A DNA stretch of 64,000 nt. Source: CAVRCA01 sp963719345 (GTDB taxonomy: Bacteria; Pseudomonadota; Alphaproteobacteria; Acetobacterales; Acetobacteraceae). The DNA lies in assembly GCA_963719345.1 (NCBI GenBank), contig CAVRCA010000003.1:682001-746000 (forward strand). Direction: 5' to 3'. The notes below the pieces were generated by a model that ran no database searches, was not told where the DNA came from, and saw nothing but the letters and a program-made list of their open reading frames with translations. The position numbers and the translations under genes are program-made. This document shows, piece after piece, positions 16,963 to 25,193 of this stretch (the first letter of the stretch is position 1; each line of letters begins with the position of its first letter).

Positions 16963-18462
16963 TCAGAAGATGCCCGGCTTGCCGACTGCCAAGGTCCCGG
17001 CCGGCAAGGCGACGTTCAGCAGGTGCAACTCTCCCGCCTGCAGGCGCGGCAGTTCCTGCACCACCTCGAGGAACCGGTTCGCCTCCCGGGTCGAGATTAT
17101 TCCGTCGGTCAGGGTCTGGAACTTCTGGATGTAATCAGGGCGGCTGAACGGCCTCGCACCGAGCGGATGGGCGTTCGCCACCGCCATCTCGTCCTCGATC
17201 TTCGACCCGTCGCGCATGAACACCTCGACACGGGCGCCGAACGCCAGCTCGTTCGGGTCCTCCGAACGATAGCGCCGGGTCCATTCGGGGTCCTCGACGG
17301 TCTCGATCTTGTGCCAGAGCTCGACGGTCGACGCCCGCGAGGCCCGCCGGGGCGCGTAGCTGTCGACGTGGTGCCAGCGCCCGTCCTCCAGTGCCACCGC
17401 AAAGATGTACATGATCGAGTGGTCGAGGGTTTCGCGGCTCGCCTTCGGGTCCATCTTCTGCGGGTCGTTGGCGCCGGTGCCGATCACGTAGTGCGTGTGG
17501 TGCGAGGTATGGATCACGATCCGCTCGACCTGCCTGAGATTGGCGATCTGCTCGCGCAGCCGGAATGCGAGATCGATCAGCGCCTGCGACTGGTACTCGG
17601 CGCTATGTTCCTTGGTGTAGCTGTCGAGGATCGCGCGCTTGGGTTCGCCGGGTTCCGGCAGCGGAACCTGGTAGTGCGCCTCCGGCCCATCGAGCATGTA
17701 GGCGATCACGCTGTCCTCGCCTTCGTAGATCGGGCTCGGTGCGCCCTCGCCACGCATCACCCGGTCGACCGCTTCGACCGCGAGCTTGCCGGCGTGCGCC
17801 GGCGCATACGCTTTCCAGCTGCTGATCTCGCCCTTGCGCGACTGCCTTGTGGTGAACGAGACATGCACCGCCTGCTGCACCGCCTGATAGATTACGTCCT
17901 GCTTGAGGCCGAGCAAGGTGCCGATGCCGGCGGCCTGCGCCGGACACAGATGGCCGATGTGGTCGATCTTGTGCTGGTGCAGGCTGATCGCGCGCACCAG
18001 GTCGATCTGGATTTCGTAGCCGGTGGCGAGCCCGCGGATCAGCTCGCGCCCGGATTTTTCCAACGTCTGCGCGACCGCCAGGATCGGCGGAATGTTGTCG
18101 CCGGGATGCGAGTAGTCGGCGGCGAGGAACGTGTCGTGCATGTCGAGTTCGCGCACCGCGGTGCCGTTCGCCCATGCCGCCCATTCCGGGCTCGCCCGCT
18201 TGTTGGAGCCGACGCCGAACACGGTCGCGCCGTCCTTGCGCGGATGGCCGAGCGCCATGTCGCGCGCCGACACCACCGGCCGCCGGTTGATCGCGGCGAT
18301 CGCCACTGAGGCATTGTCGATCACGCGATTGATGATCATCGCCGCCACGTCCCGCTCGACGCCGACGCGATCGGCCGCCACGCCGGCGATCTTCCAGGCG
18401 AGCTGGTCGTCGCGCGCAAGGTTGGCCTTGGAAGGGGACACCTTCACGTCGTGCAGCTTCAT
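16963..18462 (-). CDS. prpD: 2-methylcitrate dehydratase PrpD (MmgE/PrpD family)
   Basis: Dehydrates 2-methylcitrate to methylaconitate in propionate breakdown. 499 residues, slightly longer than typical. Seen: the N-terminal KLHDVKVSPSKANLARDDQL, ADRVGVERDVAAMIINRVID, GHPRKDGATVFG, the active-site region DYSHPGDNIPPILAVAQ, and the C-terminal domain with HYVIGTGANDPQKMDP. First gene of the prpD-prpC unit (70-base gap) that ends at the terminator at 15.7 kb. Confidence 0.93.
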   Translation of the reverse strand: MKLHDVKVSPSKANLARDDQLAWKIAGVAADRVGVERDVAAMIINRVIDNASVAIAAINRRPVVSARDMALGHPRKDGATVFGVGSNKRASPEWAAWANGTAVRELDMHDTFLAADYSHPGDNIPPILAVAQTLEKSGRELIRGLATGYEIQIDLVRAISLHQHKIDHIGHLCPAQAAGIGTLLGLKQDVIYQAVQQAVHVSFTTRQSRKGEISSWKAYAPAHAGKLAVEAVDRVMRGEGAPSPIYEGEDSVIAYMLDGPEAHYQVPLPEPGEPKRAILDSYTKEHSAEYQSQALIDLAFRLREQIANLRQVERIVIHTSHHTHYVIGTGANDPQKMDPKASRETLDHSIMYIFAVALEDGRWHHVDSYAPRRASRASTVELWHKIETVEDPEWTRRYRSEDPNELAFGARVEVFMRDGSKIEDEMAVANAHPLGARPFSRPDYIQKFQTLTDGIISTREANRFLEVVQELPRLQAGELHLLNVALPAGTLAVGKPGIF

Positions 18463-18768
18463 GCGGGTTCTCCAGATGGCGCCGGCGCGATCGTGCGGCC
18501 GGGCGAGTTGGTTGGCGGCGAGCCGGCGACCGGATGCGCGTGCGGGCTCGCCTTCAACCTTCGTAAGGTCGCGTCATTGCTACGGCAAGCCGACCTCTCG
18601 GCACCCGCGTCCTGCATATATAAGCGTCGGCCCAGCCGGCTTGTCGGCTGCTGTCGAGGATGCTTGCCATGCGCTATTCCTGATCGCCGCCTGCAGCCGT
18701 TTCGGGTAAACCGTCCATTCTGGCTGGCCCGGACAGCTTTGCCGCTCTTCCCATGAAGGATGCTCCGC
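18463..18768. other. Divergent intergenic region between prpD and DUF983 gene
   Basis: 306 bases holding the promoters of both flanking genes. A short TATATAAG stretch at about 18617 and a small hairpin (CAGCCG/CGGCTG) near 18631-18648 are visible. No open frame with support, no recognisable operator. Confidence 0.4.
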
Positions 18769-19185
18769 ATGGCTCCGATCTCCTGGAAGCCCAATCGCCA
18801 GCCGTTGAGCGCGCCCTGGGCGCTGCCCTCGCTCGGCACCGCCATTGGCAGGGGCGTCCTCGGTCGGTGCCCGGGATGTGGCGAGACCCATCTGTTCAAC
18901 GGCTATCTCCGGGTGGCGCCGGAGTGCCATGACTGCGGCGCCCCACTCGGGCTGGCGCGGGCCGACGACGCGCCGCCCTACTTCACCATCTTCGCGGTCG
19001 GGCACATCATCGTCCCGTTGATGTTCCTGATCGATCGGGCGCAGAACCCGCCGATCTGGGTGATGTGCGCGGTCTTCCTGCCGTTGACCCTGTTGCTGAG
19101 CCTGGTCCTGTTGCGCCCGATCAAGGGCGGGACGGTCGGCCTGATGTTGAAACTCGGCATGGTGAAGAGCGGGGTCGATGACTGA
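18769..19185 (+). CDS. DUF983 membrane protein with two CxxC zinc motifs
   Basis: 138 residues from ATG 18769, preferred over ATG 18760 because GAAGGA lies eight bases upstream. A soluble N-terminal part carries GRCPGCGETHLFNGYLRVA and ECHDCGAPLG, a zinc-ribbon-like pair. Two membrane helices follow (roughly 68-88 and 92-112) with LLRPIKGGTVGLM between the second helix and the tail. This is the DUF983 layout. Function is unknown; in alphaproteobacteria such genes often sit near cytochrome oxidase or housekeeping genes. Confidence 0.85.
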   Translation: MAPISWKPNRQPLSAPWALPSLGTAIGRGVLGRCPGCGETHLFNGYLRVAPECHDCGAPLGLARADDAPPYFTIFAVGHIIVPLMFLIDRAQNPPIWVMCAVFLPLTLLLSLVLLRPIKGGTVGLMLKLGMVKSGVDD

Positions 19186-19207
19186 GAGAGCGGATGACTG
19201 AGGCCCG

Positions 19208-19708
19208 ATGACCGCCACCGTGGCGACCGACACCGACGCCCGGCTCGTGCGCGTGGTGCTCGAAGGAGAGGCGCTGACGCGGCTGTCTCCCATTCTGGAA
19301 GCCGACCGCGCGCAGGCCGTGGCGGATCTCGAGGCGGAGAACCGCTTTGCCCCGATCGGCGCCAAGATCAAGGCGCGCGGCCCCTACGCGCTGCATCTCT
19401 CGATCCAGGAGGGCAGGCTGGTGCTCGACGTACGCCACGAGGACGATGCACCGCTCGCCGCCTTCGTGCTGGCACTCGGGCCGTTCCGTCGGCTGATCAA
19501 GGACTACCAGCTCCTGGTGGACAGCCACATCCTGGCTGTCGAGGAAGGCCGCGAGGAACGCATCCAGGCAATCGACATGGGTCGAAGAGGTCTGCACAAC
19601 GAGGGCGCCGAGTTGATGACGCAACGCCTTGCGGACAAGATCACCATGGATTTCGAAACCGCGCGGCGCCTGTTCACGCTGGTCTGCGTGCTGCATCAGC
19701 GCATCTGA
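19208..19708 (+). CDS. UPF0262 family protein
   Basis: 166 residues. Matches the alphaproteobacterial UPF0262 family through NRFAPIGAKIKARGPYALHL, LALGPFRRLIKDYQLLVDSH and the C-terminal FETARRLFTLVCVLH. No enzyme motif is visible. The gene lies 22 bases after the DUF983 gene and 13 bases before mtnA, so it is likely cotranscribed with both. Function unknown. Confidence 0.9.
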   Translation: MTATVATDTDARLVRVVLEGEALTRLSPILEADRAQAVADLEAENRFAPIGAKIKARGPYALHLSIQEGRLVLDVRHEDDAPLAAFVLALGPFRRLIKDYQLLVDSHILAVEEGREERIQAIDMGRRGLHNEGAELMTQRLADKITMDFETARRLFTLVCVLHQRI

Positions 19709-19721
19709 AGGGATTGCGGCG

Positions 19722-20816
19722 ATGAGGGTCGACGGCATCCCGTATCGCAGCGTCTGGGTCGAGCCCGACGACGGCTGGTCGGTGCAACTCTTCGATCAGA
19801 CCAAGCTGCCCTGGCAACTCGATATCCTGCGCCTCGTCGACGTGGGCGGGGTGGCGCACGCGATCCGCACCATGCAGGTGCGCGGGGCGCCGCTGATCGG
19901 CGCCGTCGTTGCCTACGGGCTGGCTCTGGCGGTGCGGGCCGACCCGTCGAGCGAGGCAATGGAGCGTGCCGCCGCCATGCTGGCCGCGACGCGGCCGACC
20001 GCGGTCAACCTTCGTTGGGCGCTGGAACGCATGCTGACCCGCCTGCGGAACACCGCCGTCGCCGACCGGCCGCGGATCGCCTACGCCGAAGCCGCTGCGA
20101 TCGCCGACGACGACGCGGCGCAGTGCGAGGCGATCGGCCGGCACGGACGCGCGCTGATCGAGGATGCCGCACGGAGCAAGCCAGACGCGCAGGTCAACGT
20201 GCTCACACACTGCAACGCCGGCTGGCTCGCAACCGTCGACTGGGGTACCGCGCTGGCGCCGATCTACCAGGCGCACGATGCCGGCATCGACGTGCACGTG
20301 TGGGTCGACGAGACGCGGCCACGCAACCAGGGTGCGGCCCTCACGGCGTGGGAACTCGGCCGGCACGGCGTCCCGCACACCATCGTCGCGGACAATGCCG
20401 GCGGCCATCTGATGCAGCACGGGCAGGTCGATCTGGTCATCGTCGGCGCCGACCGGGTCACGCGCGCCGGCGATGTCGCCAACAAGGTCGGCACCTATTT
20501 GAAGGCGCTGGCGGCCCATGACAACGGCGTGCCGTTCTGGGTCGCGTTGCCGTCGAGCACGATCGACTGGCGCGTGTCGGACGGCGTCGCCGAGATCCCG
20601 ATCGAGGAGCGCGACGAGGCGGAGGTGACCGACATCGCCGGACGTGCCGCCGACGGAACCATCGTGACGCTGCGTGTCGCCGCTCCTGGCAGCGCCGCCG
20701 CCAACCCCGCCTTCGATGTGACGCCATCCCGGCTGGTCACCGGCCTGATCACCGAACGAGGCCGTTGCGACGCCGATGCGGCGGGTTTGCGCTCGCTGTT
20801 TCCCGAGCGGGCCTGA
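19722..20816 (+). CDS. mtnA: Methylthioribose-1-phosphate isomerase MtnA
   Basis: Converts 5-methylthioribose 1-phosphate to the ribulose form in methionine salvage. 364 residues from ATG 19722; the open frame extends further upstream only inside UPF0262. Seen: MQVRGAPLIGAVVAYGLAL (about 48-66), the catalytic Cys in VLTHCNAGWLATVDWG (about 157-172), and the catalytic Asp in VIVGADRVTRAGDVANKVG (about 243-261). Length and motifs are normal. No other mtn gene is visible here. Confidence 0.96.
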   Translation: MRVDGIPYRSVWVEPDDGWSVQLFDQTKLPWQLDILRLVDVGGVAHAIRTMQVRGAPLIGAVVAYGLALAVRADPSSEAMERAAAMLAATRPTAVNLRWALERMLTRLRNTAVADRPRIAYAEAAAIADDDAAQCEAIGRHGRALIEDAARSKPDAQVNVLTHCNAGWLATVDWGTALAPIYQAHDAGIDVHVWVDETRPRNQGAALTAWELGRHGVPHTIVADNAGGHLMQHGQVDLVIVGADRVTRAGDVANKVGTYLKALAAHDNGVPFWVALPSSTIDWRVSDGVAEIPIEERDEAEVTDIAGRAADGTIVTLRVAAPGSAAANPAFDVTPSRLVTGLITERGRCDADAAGLRSLFPERA

Positions 20817-20825
20817 GCCAGCCCG

Positions 20826-21962
20826 ATGCCCCGCCGCTACGATGCGATCGTGCTCGGAGTGGGGGGGATGGGAAGCGCCACCGCCTGGCATCTGGCCCGG
20901 CGCGGCCAGCGCGTGCTGGGGCTCGAACGGTTCGACATCCCGCATCGCATGGGGTCGAGCCACGGCCTCACCCGCATCATCCGGCTGGCCTATTACGAGA
21001 GCCCGGCCTACGTCCCGCTGCTGCGCCGCTCCTACGAGAACTGGCGCGAGGCGGAGCGGGCGCTCGGCGAGCAGCTGCTGTTCACCACCGGTTCGATCGA
21101 TGCCGGACCGGCGGCCAGCGAGGTGTTCCGCGGCTCGCTCGCGTCCTGTCACGCGCACGGATTGCCGCACACGGTGCTCACCGGCCGCGAGGTCAATGCG
21201 CGCTTTCCGGGCTATGCCCTGCCGCCCTCGCATTGCGCGCTGTATCAGCCGGAGGGCGGCTTCATCGCCTGCGAGCGGGCGGTGGTGGCGCACGTCGTGC
21301 TCGCCCAGGCGCACGGCGCCGACATCCGCGCCCGCGAGCGCGTGCTCGGATGGGAGCCGGTTGGCGACGGCGTACAGGTCGTCACCGACCGAGGCCGTTA
21401 CGAGGCGAGCAAGCTCGTCATCACCGCGGGTGCCTGGCTCGGCAGCCTGGTGCCGTCGCTGGCCGGCAAGACGAGGCCGGAGCGGCAGGTGCTCGGGTGG
21501 TTCCAGCCCGGCGATCCTGCCCGGTTCGGCCCGGACCGGTTTCCGGTGTTCAATGCCCTGTTCGACGAGGGCCGTTACTACGGCCTGCCGATCTGGGGCA
21601 TGCCGGGCCTGAAGATCGGCCGCTATCACCACCGGGGCGAGATCGTCGATCCGGACGCCATGGAGCGGGAGTCCACGGCGGCCGACGAGGCGGTGCTGCG
21701 GCCGGCGATCCGGCGCTATTTCCCGGGCGCCGACGGGCCGACGATGGGCTTGGCGACGTGCCTCTTCACCAATACCGAGGACGAGCACTTCCTGATCGAC
21801 ACGCTACCGGAGCACCCGCAGGTAGTCGTCGCCTCGCCCTGTTCCGGCCACGGCTTCAAGTTCTGCAGCGTCATCGGCGAGATCCTCGCCGATCTCGTCA
21901 TCCACGGACAAACCTCGTTCGACCTCTCACTGTTTCGCTTCTCACGCTTGGCGGCCGCGTGA
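20826..21962 (+). CDS. solA: N-methyl-amino-acid oxidase (SolA / monomeric sarcosine oxidase type)
   Basis: FAD enzyme that oxidises N-methyl amino acids to the amino acid, formaldehyde and hydrogen peroxide. 378 residues. The FAD-binding Rossmann motif is VLGVGGMGSATAWHL (about 9-23), with MGSSHGLTRIIRLAYYE typical of this family. The Cys in GLATCLFTNTEDEHF (about 304-318) is at the site of covalent flavin attachment, and SPCSGHGFKFCSVIGE closes the FAD site. Nine bases downstream of mtnA. The exact substrate (sarcosine, N-methyltryptophan or other) cannot be settled from sequence. Confidence 0.87.
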   Translation: MPRRYDAIVLGVGGMGSATAWHLARRGQRVLGLERFDIPHRMGSSHGLTRIIRLAYYESPAYVPLLRRSYENWREAERALGEQLLFTTGSIDAGPAASEVFRGSLASCHAHGLPHTVLTGREVNARFPGYALPPSHCALYQPEGGFIACERAVVAHVVLAQAHGADIRARERVLGWEPVGDGVQVVTDRGRYEASKLVITAGAWLGSLVPSLAGKTRPERQVLGWFQPGDPARFGPDRFPVFNALFDEGRYYGLPIWGMPGLKIGRYHHRGEIVDPDAMERESTAADEAVLRPAIRRYFPGADGPTMGLATCLFTNTEDEHFLIDTLPEHPQVVVASPCSGHGFKFCSVIGEILADLVIHGQTSFDLSLFRFSRLAAA

Positions 21963-22810
21963 GCGCGCGATCGCTGGCGCCAGCCTGTTCCCTGCTCGCG
22001 CTGGCGGCCTGCGCCACGACGAAGCCGGTACCCGCTCCCCTGCCGGGCGGGGCTCGGCCGGTGGCCATGGATCCGCGCATTCCCCCGTTTGCCAGCAGGC
22101 CGTACGAGCCGCTGTCGCGCGACGCCGTGGTGGGGATCGCGCTCGGAGAGTGGCGTCTGTTCGGGCAGCTCGTGGACGACGATCCGCCCGGGTCCCGTCC
22201 CCCTCCTCTGCCCGATGCCAAACCGGAGCGATGGCCCGGCCTGTGGCAGCGGGTCGGCGAGTATTGGTGGCTCGGCCTGGACCCGGGTGCCTTGGAGGCT
22301 GGCTGGACCGGCAAGCATGACGACAGCGGCACCGAGTTTCCCGCCAGCCAGGACGGCAGCTACGCCTGGTCCGCCGCCTTCATCTCTTATGTGATGCGGA
22401 TCGCCGGGGCCGGCCCGCGCTTCCTCTACTCGCCGGCGCATTCCGACTACATCAACGCGGCACGTGAGATGGCGACGGCCCCGACCCTGGGCTGGATCGT
22501 CACCGCCGAGCGCCCGGAGGCCTACGCGCCACGGCCGGGCGATCTGATCTGCATGGGTCGCGGGCGCTCCGGGTCGCTCCGCTACGACGATCTGCCCGCC
22601 GGCAGTTTTCCCGCCCATTGCGACATCGTCGTCCGCGTGGTGCCGAACCAGATCGCGGTAGTCGGCGGCAACGTCGACGATGCCGTGACGATGAAGCACG
22701 TGCCGGTCACTCCCGACGGCAAGCTCGCCGACCCCAGCGGCGTCGTGCTCGATCAACGTTATCCCTGGATGGTGGTGCTGCGGGTGCTGGATTACGCGCC
22801 GGTCAGCTAG
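21959..22810 (+). CDS. DUF2272 lipoprotein
   Basis: 283 residues from GTG 21959, overlapping the solA stop (GTGA). A short signal peptide ends in the lipobox LAAC (Cys 18). The DUF2272 domain spans about 65-280 and is recognised by QDGSYAWSAAFISYVMRIAG, FLYSPAHSDYINAAR and RPGDLICMGR. The Trp-Ser-Ala-Ala-Phe and His-Cys-Asp (AHCDIVV) stretches resemble CHAP/NlpC-like amidase folds, so a cell-wall role is conceivable but not shown. The 3' end overlaps the convergent ammonia-lyase gene by eight bases. Confidence 0.82.
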   Translation: MSARSLAPACSLLALAACATTKPVPAPLPGGARPVAMDPRIPPFASRPYEPLSRDAVVGIALGEWRLFGQLVDDDPPGSRPPPLPDAKPERWPGLWQRVGEYWWLGLDPGALEAGWTGKHDDSGTEFPASQDGSYAWSAAFISYVMRIAGAGPRFLYSPAHSDYINAAREMATAPTLGWIVTAERPEAYAPRPGDLICMGRGRSGSLRYDDLPAGSFPAHCDIVVRVVPNQIAVVGGNVDDAVTMKHVPVTPDGKLADPSGVVLDQRYPWMVVLRVLDYAPVS

Positions 22811-23951
22811 TAGCACCTTCGGCCGGCGCCTCAGGGCCTTCGGTGCCGAACAGCAGGACCCGGCTGTCCGCCCCGAGATCGAGCGTGGCGCGCGCCGCCG
22901 GGTCGGCGGCGGCCAGCAACACGGCGGCGACCCCGGCGGCGCCGGACGCGGCTGTCCCGATCCCCCGGTCAGCGAGCATTCCCGTCGCCGCGATCGCGGC
23001 CTCGTCCGGTATGGCCATGAAGGCCGCGGCGGCGCGCTCGAGCTCCTGCCAGGCGAGCAGACTCGGCTCGGCGCAGGCGAGCCCGGCCATGACGGTGTCG
23101 AGCGCGCCCGGCAGGGCCGTTCGGGTGCCGAGTTCCGCGCTGGCGAGCAGACAGGCGGCGCAGTCCGGTTCAACCACGATCAGCGATGGCGGCGGGTGCA
23201 GCCGGGTCCGAAGCTGGACCGAGACCGCTGCGGCAAACGCGCCCACGCCGCCCTGGAGAAAGACATGCGTCGGCGGATCGCCTTGCCACTGATCCAGCGC
23301 CTCCGCCGCTACCATCCGGTATGCCTGCATGATCTCGCGCGGGAGTTCGGTGTAGCCCGGCCAGGACGTATCCGCGACGACCAACCATCCCTGCTCGGCC
23401 GCCGCCCGGTTCGCCGCGCGCACCGCATCATCGTAGCGGCCGGGCACACGGCGAAGCTCGGCTCCTTGCGCCGCGATGGCGGCGGCGCGGCGCTCGCTGA
23501 CCCGCTCGTGGACGAAGACGACGGCGCGGCAGCCGAACCGGTGAGCGCCCCATGCGACGGCCCGACCGTGGTTGCCCTCGCTCGCGCATGTCACCGTGAT
23601 GGCGCGGGTGGCGGCAAGGTAACGGCCGCCCGCCAATTCGTCCGAATTCGGCGAGTGCGCGACGCCCCGCCGGGAGAGTTCCGCCCGCAGCAGGCTGAGG
23701 ACGGCGTATCCGCCGCCCAGAGCCTTGAAGCTGCCGAGACCGAAGCGACCCGCCTCGTCCTTGTAGCGCAGTGCGGCGAGGCCGGCCGAGCCGGCAAGCT
23801 CCGGCAACTCACGCAGCGGGGTCGGTCGATAGCCGGGCCATCGCGTGATCTCCCGCTCCGCCCGCCGCAGGCCGGCGTCCGGCAGCACGGTCACGCCGGG
23901 CGTGCCCGCTCGCGGGTTGGGGAACAGGTTGAACGGCAACGGACCGATCAT
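22803..23951 (-). CDS. dpaL: Diaminopropionate ammonia-lyase
   Basis: PLP enzyme that splits 2,3-diaminopropionate into pyruvate and ammonia. 382 residues. Seen: the PLP Lys in GLGSFKALGGGYAV (about 71-84), CASEGNHGRAVAWGA (about 117-131), VADTSWPGYTELPREIMQ (about 190-207), the Gly-rich phosphate site VFLQGGVGAFAAA, and the C-terminal SGAAGVAAV. The DTSWPGY stretch distinguishes the family from threonine dehydratase. Convergent with the DUF2272 gene. Confidence 0.9.
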   Translation of the reverse strand: MIGPLPFNLFPNPRAGTPGVTVLPDAGLRRAEREITRWPGYRPTPLRELPELAGSAGLAALRYKDEAGRFGLGSFKALGGGYAVLSLLRAELSRRGVAHSPNSDELAGGRYLAATRAITVTCASEGNHGRAVAWGAHRFGCRAVVFVHERVSERRAAAIAAQGAELRRVPGRYDDAVRAANRAAAEQGWLVVADTSWPGYTELPREIMQAYRMVAAEALDQWQGDPPTHVFLQGGVGAFAAAVSVQLRTRLHPPPSLIVVEPDCAACLLASAELGTRTALPGALDTVMAGLACAEPSLLAWQELERAAAAFMAIPDEAAIAATGMLADRGIGTAASGAAGVAAVLLAAADPAARATLDLGADSRVLLFGTEGPEAPAEGATS

Positions 23952-24034
23952 GCGCCACGGTGAACCGCGTTGCGCGCCCCGGCAACGGGGTCTAGTGCTG
24001 GCCCAAGGCGAAGGGCGCGGGCGAAGGGAGGCGG

Positions 24035-25021
24035 ATGGTGCGGATCTCCATCCTGGGCGGCGGCGGCTTTCTCGGCCGCAAGATCGCGATGCGGCTGGCG
24101 TCGGACAGCACGCTCGGCGGCCGCGCGATCAGCGGCCTGACGTTGTTCGATCTCGCGCCGCCTCCCGCACCGAGCGGCGCCGGCTTCCCGGTCCACGCCG
24201 TCGGGGGCGATGTAACCCGGCTGCCCGAGGCCGCGGTTCCTGCCGGCACGGACGTGGTGTTCCACTTGGCAGCGGTGGTCAGCGCGCAGGCCGAGGCGGA
24301 CTACGATCTCGGACGGCAGGTGAACCTGCGCGGCACCGATGCGGTGATCGACGCGGCCCGCCGCCTCGCCCGGCCGCCCCGGATCGTGTTCACCAGCAGC
24401 GTTGCCAGCTTCAGTGGCGGCCAATCCGCCGCGCTGACCGACGACGCGAAGCAGGTTCCGGCGAACAGCTACGGCGCGCAAAAAGCCATCGGCGAACTGC
24501 TGCTGGCCGACGCCACGCGACGGGGGTTCCTCGACGCGGTGACGGTCCGGCTACCGACCGTCGTCATCCGTCCGGGCCGGCCGAACCGCGCGGCCAGCGG
24601 GTTCGTCTCGGGGATCCTGCGCGAGCCGCTGCTCGGGTTGTCGGCCGAGTTGCCGGTCGCCGACGATTTTGCGGTGTGGATCTGTAGCCCGCGGCGCGCG
24701 GTCGACTGGCTGCTGCACGCGGCGACGCTCGACGCCGGCGGCATGGGGCTGGACCGCAGCATCACGCCGCCGGGCATCAGCGTGACCGTTGCCGAGATGC
24801 TGCGGGCGCTCGACGCGGTGCGGCCCGGCGCGTCGTCCCTGGTACGACGGGTCGAGGACCGGGCCATCTCCGACATCGTGGGCACCTGGCCTGCCCGTTT
24901 CACGCCGGTCCGCGCCCTGGCGCTCGGGTTTTCGGCGCACGAGCCGCTGGTGGAACTCATTCGCGCATTCGTCGCTGACGATCTCGAGTCGACCCGGTCG
25001 GAGCGAGCCAACACAACCTAG
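24035..25021 (+). CDS. denD: D-erythronate dehydrogenase DenD (extended SDR)
   Basis: 328 residues. NAD-binding GGGGFLGRKIA (about 8-18), the Tyr-x-x-x-Lys pair in SYGAQKAIGE (about 146-155), and SSVASFSGGQ before it mark an extended short-chain dehydrogenase. Overall it resembles DenD, which oxidises D-erythronate to 2-oxo-tetronate. That product feeds OtnI, OtnK and OtnC; otnK and otnC are 10 kb upstream and otnI is not seen. GGGAGG precedes the ATG by only three bases and GTG 24038 by six, so the start is uncertain by one codon. Confidence 0.82.
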   Translation: MVRISILGGGGFLGRKIAMRLASDSTLGGRAISGLTLFDLAPPPAPSGAGFPVHAVGGDVTRLPEAAVPAGTDVVFHLAAVVSAQAEADYDLGRQVNLRGTDAVIDAARRLARPPRIVFTSSVASFSGGQSAALTDDAKQVPANSYGAQKAIGELLLADATRRGFLDAVTVRLPTVVIRPGRPNRAASGFVSGILREPLLGLSAELPVADDFAVWICSPRRAVDWLLHAATLDAGGMGLDRSITPPGISVTVAEMLRALDAVRPGASSLVRRVEDRAISDIVGTWPARFTPVRALALGFSAHEPLVELIRAFVADDLESTRSERANTT

Positions 25022-25193
25022 CCGCGAGTGTACCGTTTATATCGCATCCGTCTCGAAAAATTGCTTGTATGCTGGGGATTTAACCAAACCTGCTTCAACG
25101 TAGTTGATTGCGGGCCGGTCAGCGCCCATGAATGGCCCCTGGCGACAGAACAGCCGCCGGATCTGATCCGCTCGCGTGGTCTGGACGGTTGCG

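Noticed and set aside
15558..17147. 529-residue plus-strand frame over prpC
   Set aside because: Shadow of prpC and the prpD 3' end, crossing a clear terminator; no motif.
19674..21788. 704-residue minus-strand frame over mtnA and solA
   Set aside because: Opposite to two intact enzymes; rich in Arg, His and Gly without conserved motifs.
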